Below are positions 21,122-22,309 of a DNA stretch of 22,309 nucleotides, piece after piece. The position numbers were made by a program, and so were the translations under genes. Position 1 is the first letter of the stretch. Each line of letters starts with the position of its first letter. This DNA is from Oscillospiraceae bacterium. GTDB taxonomy: Bacteria; Bacillota; Clostridia; Oscillospirales; Oscillospiraceae. The notes beneath the pieces were generated by a model, which saw nothing but the letters and a program-made list of their open reading frames with translations, had not been told where the DNA came from and made no database searches. The stretch spans positions 1-22,309 of the forward strand of contig CACXBO010000117.1 in the NCBI GenBank assembly GCA_902765975.1. The letters are read 5' to 3'.

Positions 21122-22309
21122 TTATTTTTTGACGTTCGTTTTTCCGATATCGAGGATCGACCTCGGCAGAATTTTGGAAAGAAGGGTGGAGGCAAGGGTA
21201 GCCCCGCCCGCAATAAGAGTCAGATAGAGTATAGCGCCCGAGCTCTGCTTGAGCGCCGTCAGCACTATGCCGGCGCCTATACCGGTAGCGACTCCGTCGA
21301 AGAGACCCTGCACGGCAAAATACATCGCGCTGTTGCCGATGCCGTCCTTTGCCTCCTCGTCGGCAGCGAGCTGGCTCGGCACTGAATAGGCGGAGGCGAA
21401 GATAGCGCCGATAGCGAAGGAGCAGATAAGTCCCGAGACGACGGAAAGTGCGGTCTTTAACGTGCCCGCCGCAAGGAAGGAGACTCCGAACATCGAGAGC
21501 ATACCTATGGAGAACATAATGAAGGTGTATCTTATGCCGAAGCCGAAGCCGCGGGTGCGGACGAGCTTATTATAGATGATAAAGGTGAGAGGCACGGGTA
21601 TGAAGGACATTAGCATCACGAATATCATGCTCATTCCGGTAAAGGAGAAATATTCGTTTATACCGCCGAGGAAGAGCTGCACGCCGAACTGCATAAGGCT
21701 GTGGACGAGCATCCATTTTATGAAGGCCCTGTTCCTGAAGGTGTGCTTCAGCGACTCTACGAGACCTACGGTCTTATACTCCACCTTCTTTTCGTCGAGA
21801 TTCGACGGCTCTTTTATAAGGAAGAGCGGAATTAGCATAGAGAGGGAGAGCGGAAGAACGATGAGAGCGACGCTGCGGATATTGATGCCGTTCAGGAGCA
21901 TGCGGACGGCGACGTAGCCCACAACGAAGTATACGATGTCGGCTATGGCCTTCACGTTGGAGATGAAGCGCCTGTCCTTCTCCTCGGCGACTATCTCGGT
22001 AAAGGTCGCGTAGTAGGTGGTCATTGTCAGAGTGTAGAAGGTGTAGAAGAGGCAGAGCACGACGCCGTAGTAGACCGTGTTGAGAACGGTTGCCGTTCCG
22101 TTCGGCATAACGAGGAAGAGAAGATAGGATGCGATAAGCGGAACGAGACCGATAACGATAGAGGGCCTGCGTCTGCCCCACCTGGAGCGAAGCTTATCCG
22201 TGAAAGCAGCCATGGGAATATCTATAACTCCGTCGACGACCTTTGCGATGAAGGCGAAGGTAGCCCAGAGCCCGGCGATAACGAGATCGCGGCCCGCGTA
22301 GGTCTGATA
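21122..22309 (-). CDS. GPH/MelB-type MFS sugar transporter (5' end outside window)
   Basis: About 395 residues are visible and the frame continues past the window edge, so the N-terminus is missing and the ATG at 22211-22213 is internal. The GPH-family signature is seen in KVVDGVIDIPMAAFTDKLRS (ends near codon 22196) followed by RWGRRRP, which is the MelB loop 2-3 motif. Many hydrophobic helices follow, and a loop RTRGFGFGIRYTF lies near the middle. Family members move glycosides or sugars with H+ or Na+. The second fakA gene starts 24 bases downstream, so both may form one operon. Substrate unknown. Confidence 0.85.
   Translation of the reverse strand, partial: YQTYAGRDLVIAGLWATFAFIAKVVDGVIDIPMAAFTDKLRSRWGRRRPSIVIGLVPLIASYLLFLVMPNGTATVLNTVYYGVVLCLFYTFYTLTMTTYYATFTEIVAEEKDRRFISNVKAIADIVYFVVGYVAVRMLLNGINIRSVALIVLPLSLSMLIPLFLIKEPSNLDEKKVEYKTVGLVESLKHTFRNRAFIKWMLVHSLMQFGVQLFLGGINEYFSFTGMSMIFVMLMSFIPVPLTFIIYNKLVRTRGFGFGIRYTFIMFSIGMLSMFGVSFLAAGTLKTALSVVSGLICSFAIGAIFASAYSVPSQLAADEEAKDGIGNSAMYFAVQGLFDGVATGIGAGIVLTALKQSSGAILYLTLIAGGATLASTLLSKILPRSILDIGKTNVKK

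Noticed and set aside
1..22309. Defence island, prophage, IS element, CRISPR or tRNA gene
   Set aside because: No integrase, transposase, Cas, restriction or toxin-like protein, no terminal repeats and no tRNA-like cloverleaf were seen anywhere.

Overview
The window (22.3 kb, clearly GC-rich) reads as one contiguous piece of chromosome from a Bacillota/Clostridia bacterium, probably an uncultured gut lineage. The reasons are Shine-Dalgarno sites of the AGGAGG type before most genes, heavy use of ATA and AGA/AGG codons despite high GC, and typical clostridial families (FakA/DegV, PlsX-ACP, a ROK glucokinase with the CxCGxxGC zinc motif, a DUF6873-like protein, an HTH-less BirA with BioY). There is no phage, IS, CRISPR array, tRNA or rRNA. 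No gap between genes exceeds about 190 bases.

Layout. (1) 1-1370, minus strand: the N-terminal two thirds of the ribosome-assembly GTPase Obg, cut by the window edge, and upstream of it a TetR-family regulator. (2) 1536-7557, plus strand: a compact lipid operon divergent from tetR. It holds an MGDG-synthase/UgtP-like glycosyltransferase, FakA, a DegV/FakB fatty-acid-binding protein, a GNAT-fold protein of unknown substrate, PlsX and acyl carrier protein. Together these can turn exogenous fatty acid into acyl-phosphate and acyl-ACP for phospholipid and glycolipid synthesis. (3) 7582-9031: a promoter, a strongly structured leader, rpe and recR, then a hairpin. (4) 9104-10655: an MFS transporter and a small VOC protein. 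(5) 10645-13723, minus strand: a zinc-ribbon CPBP membrane protease, a ROK glucokinase and a DUF6873-like protein. The last has a near-consensus promoter so close to its ATG that the mRNA should be leaderless. (6) 13804-15155, plus strand: a biotin ligase without a DNA-binding domain, and the biotin transporter subunit BioY, ending in a two-way terminator. (7) 15193-15636, minus strand: a membrane-anchored HExxH protein, divergent from (8) 15778-18114, a NitT/TauT-type ABC importer (lipoprotein, permease, ATPase). The two promoters between them overlap and share one 9-bp palindrome. (9) 18159-22309, minus strand: a GPH-type sugar transporter cut by the edge, a second FakA-like protein, a membrane-anchored alpha/beta hydrolase with cysteine in the nucleophile position, and a small two-TM protein.

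Most of the window is housekeeping or lipid metabolism. The best leads are the fatty-acid-kinase lipid operon with its embedded GNAT protein, the second FakA-like protein without a FakB nearby, the Cys-nucleophile hydrolase, the shared palindrome at 15686-15708, the leaderless promoter at 13731-13759 and the folded leader before rpe. I found no clearly new multi-gene defence or mobile system.
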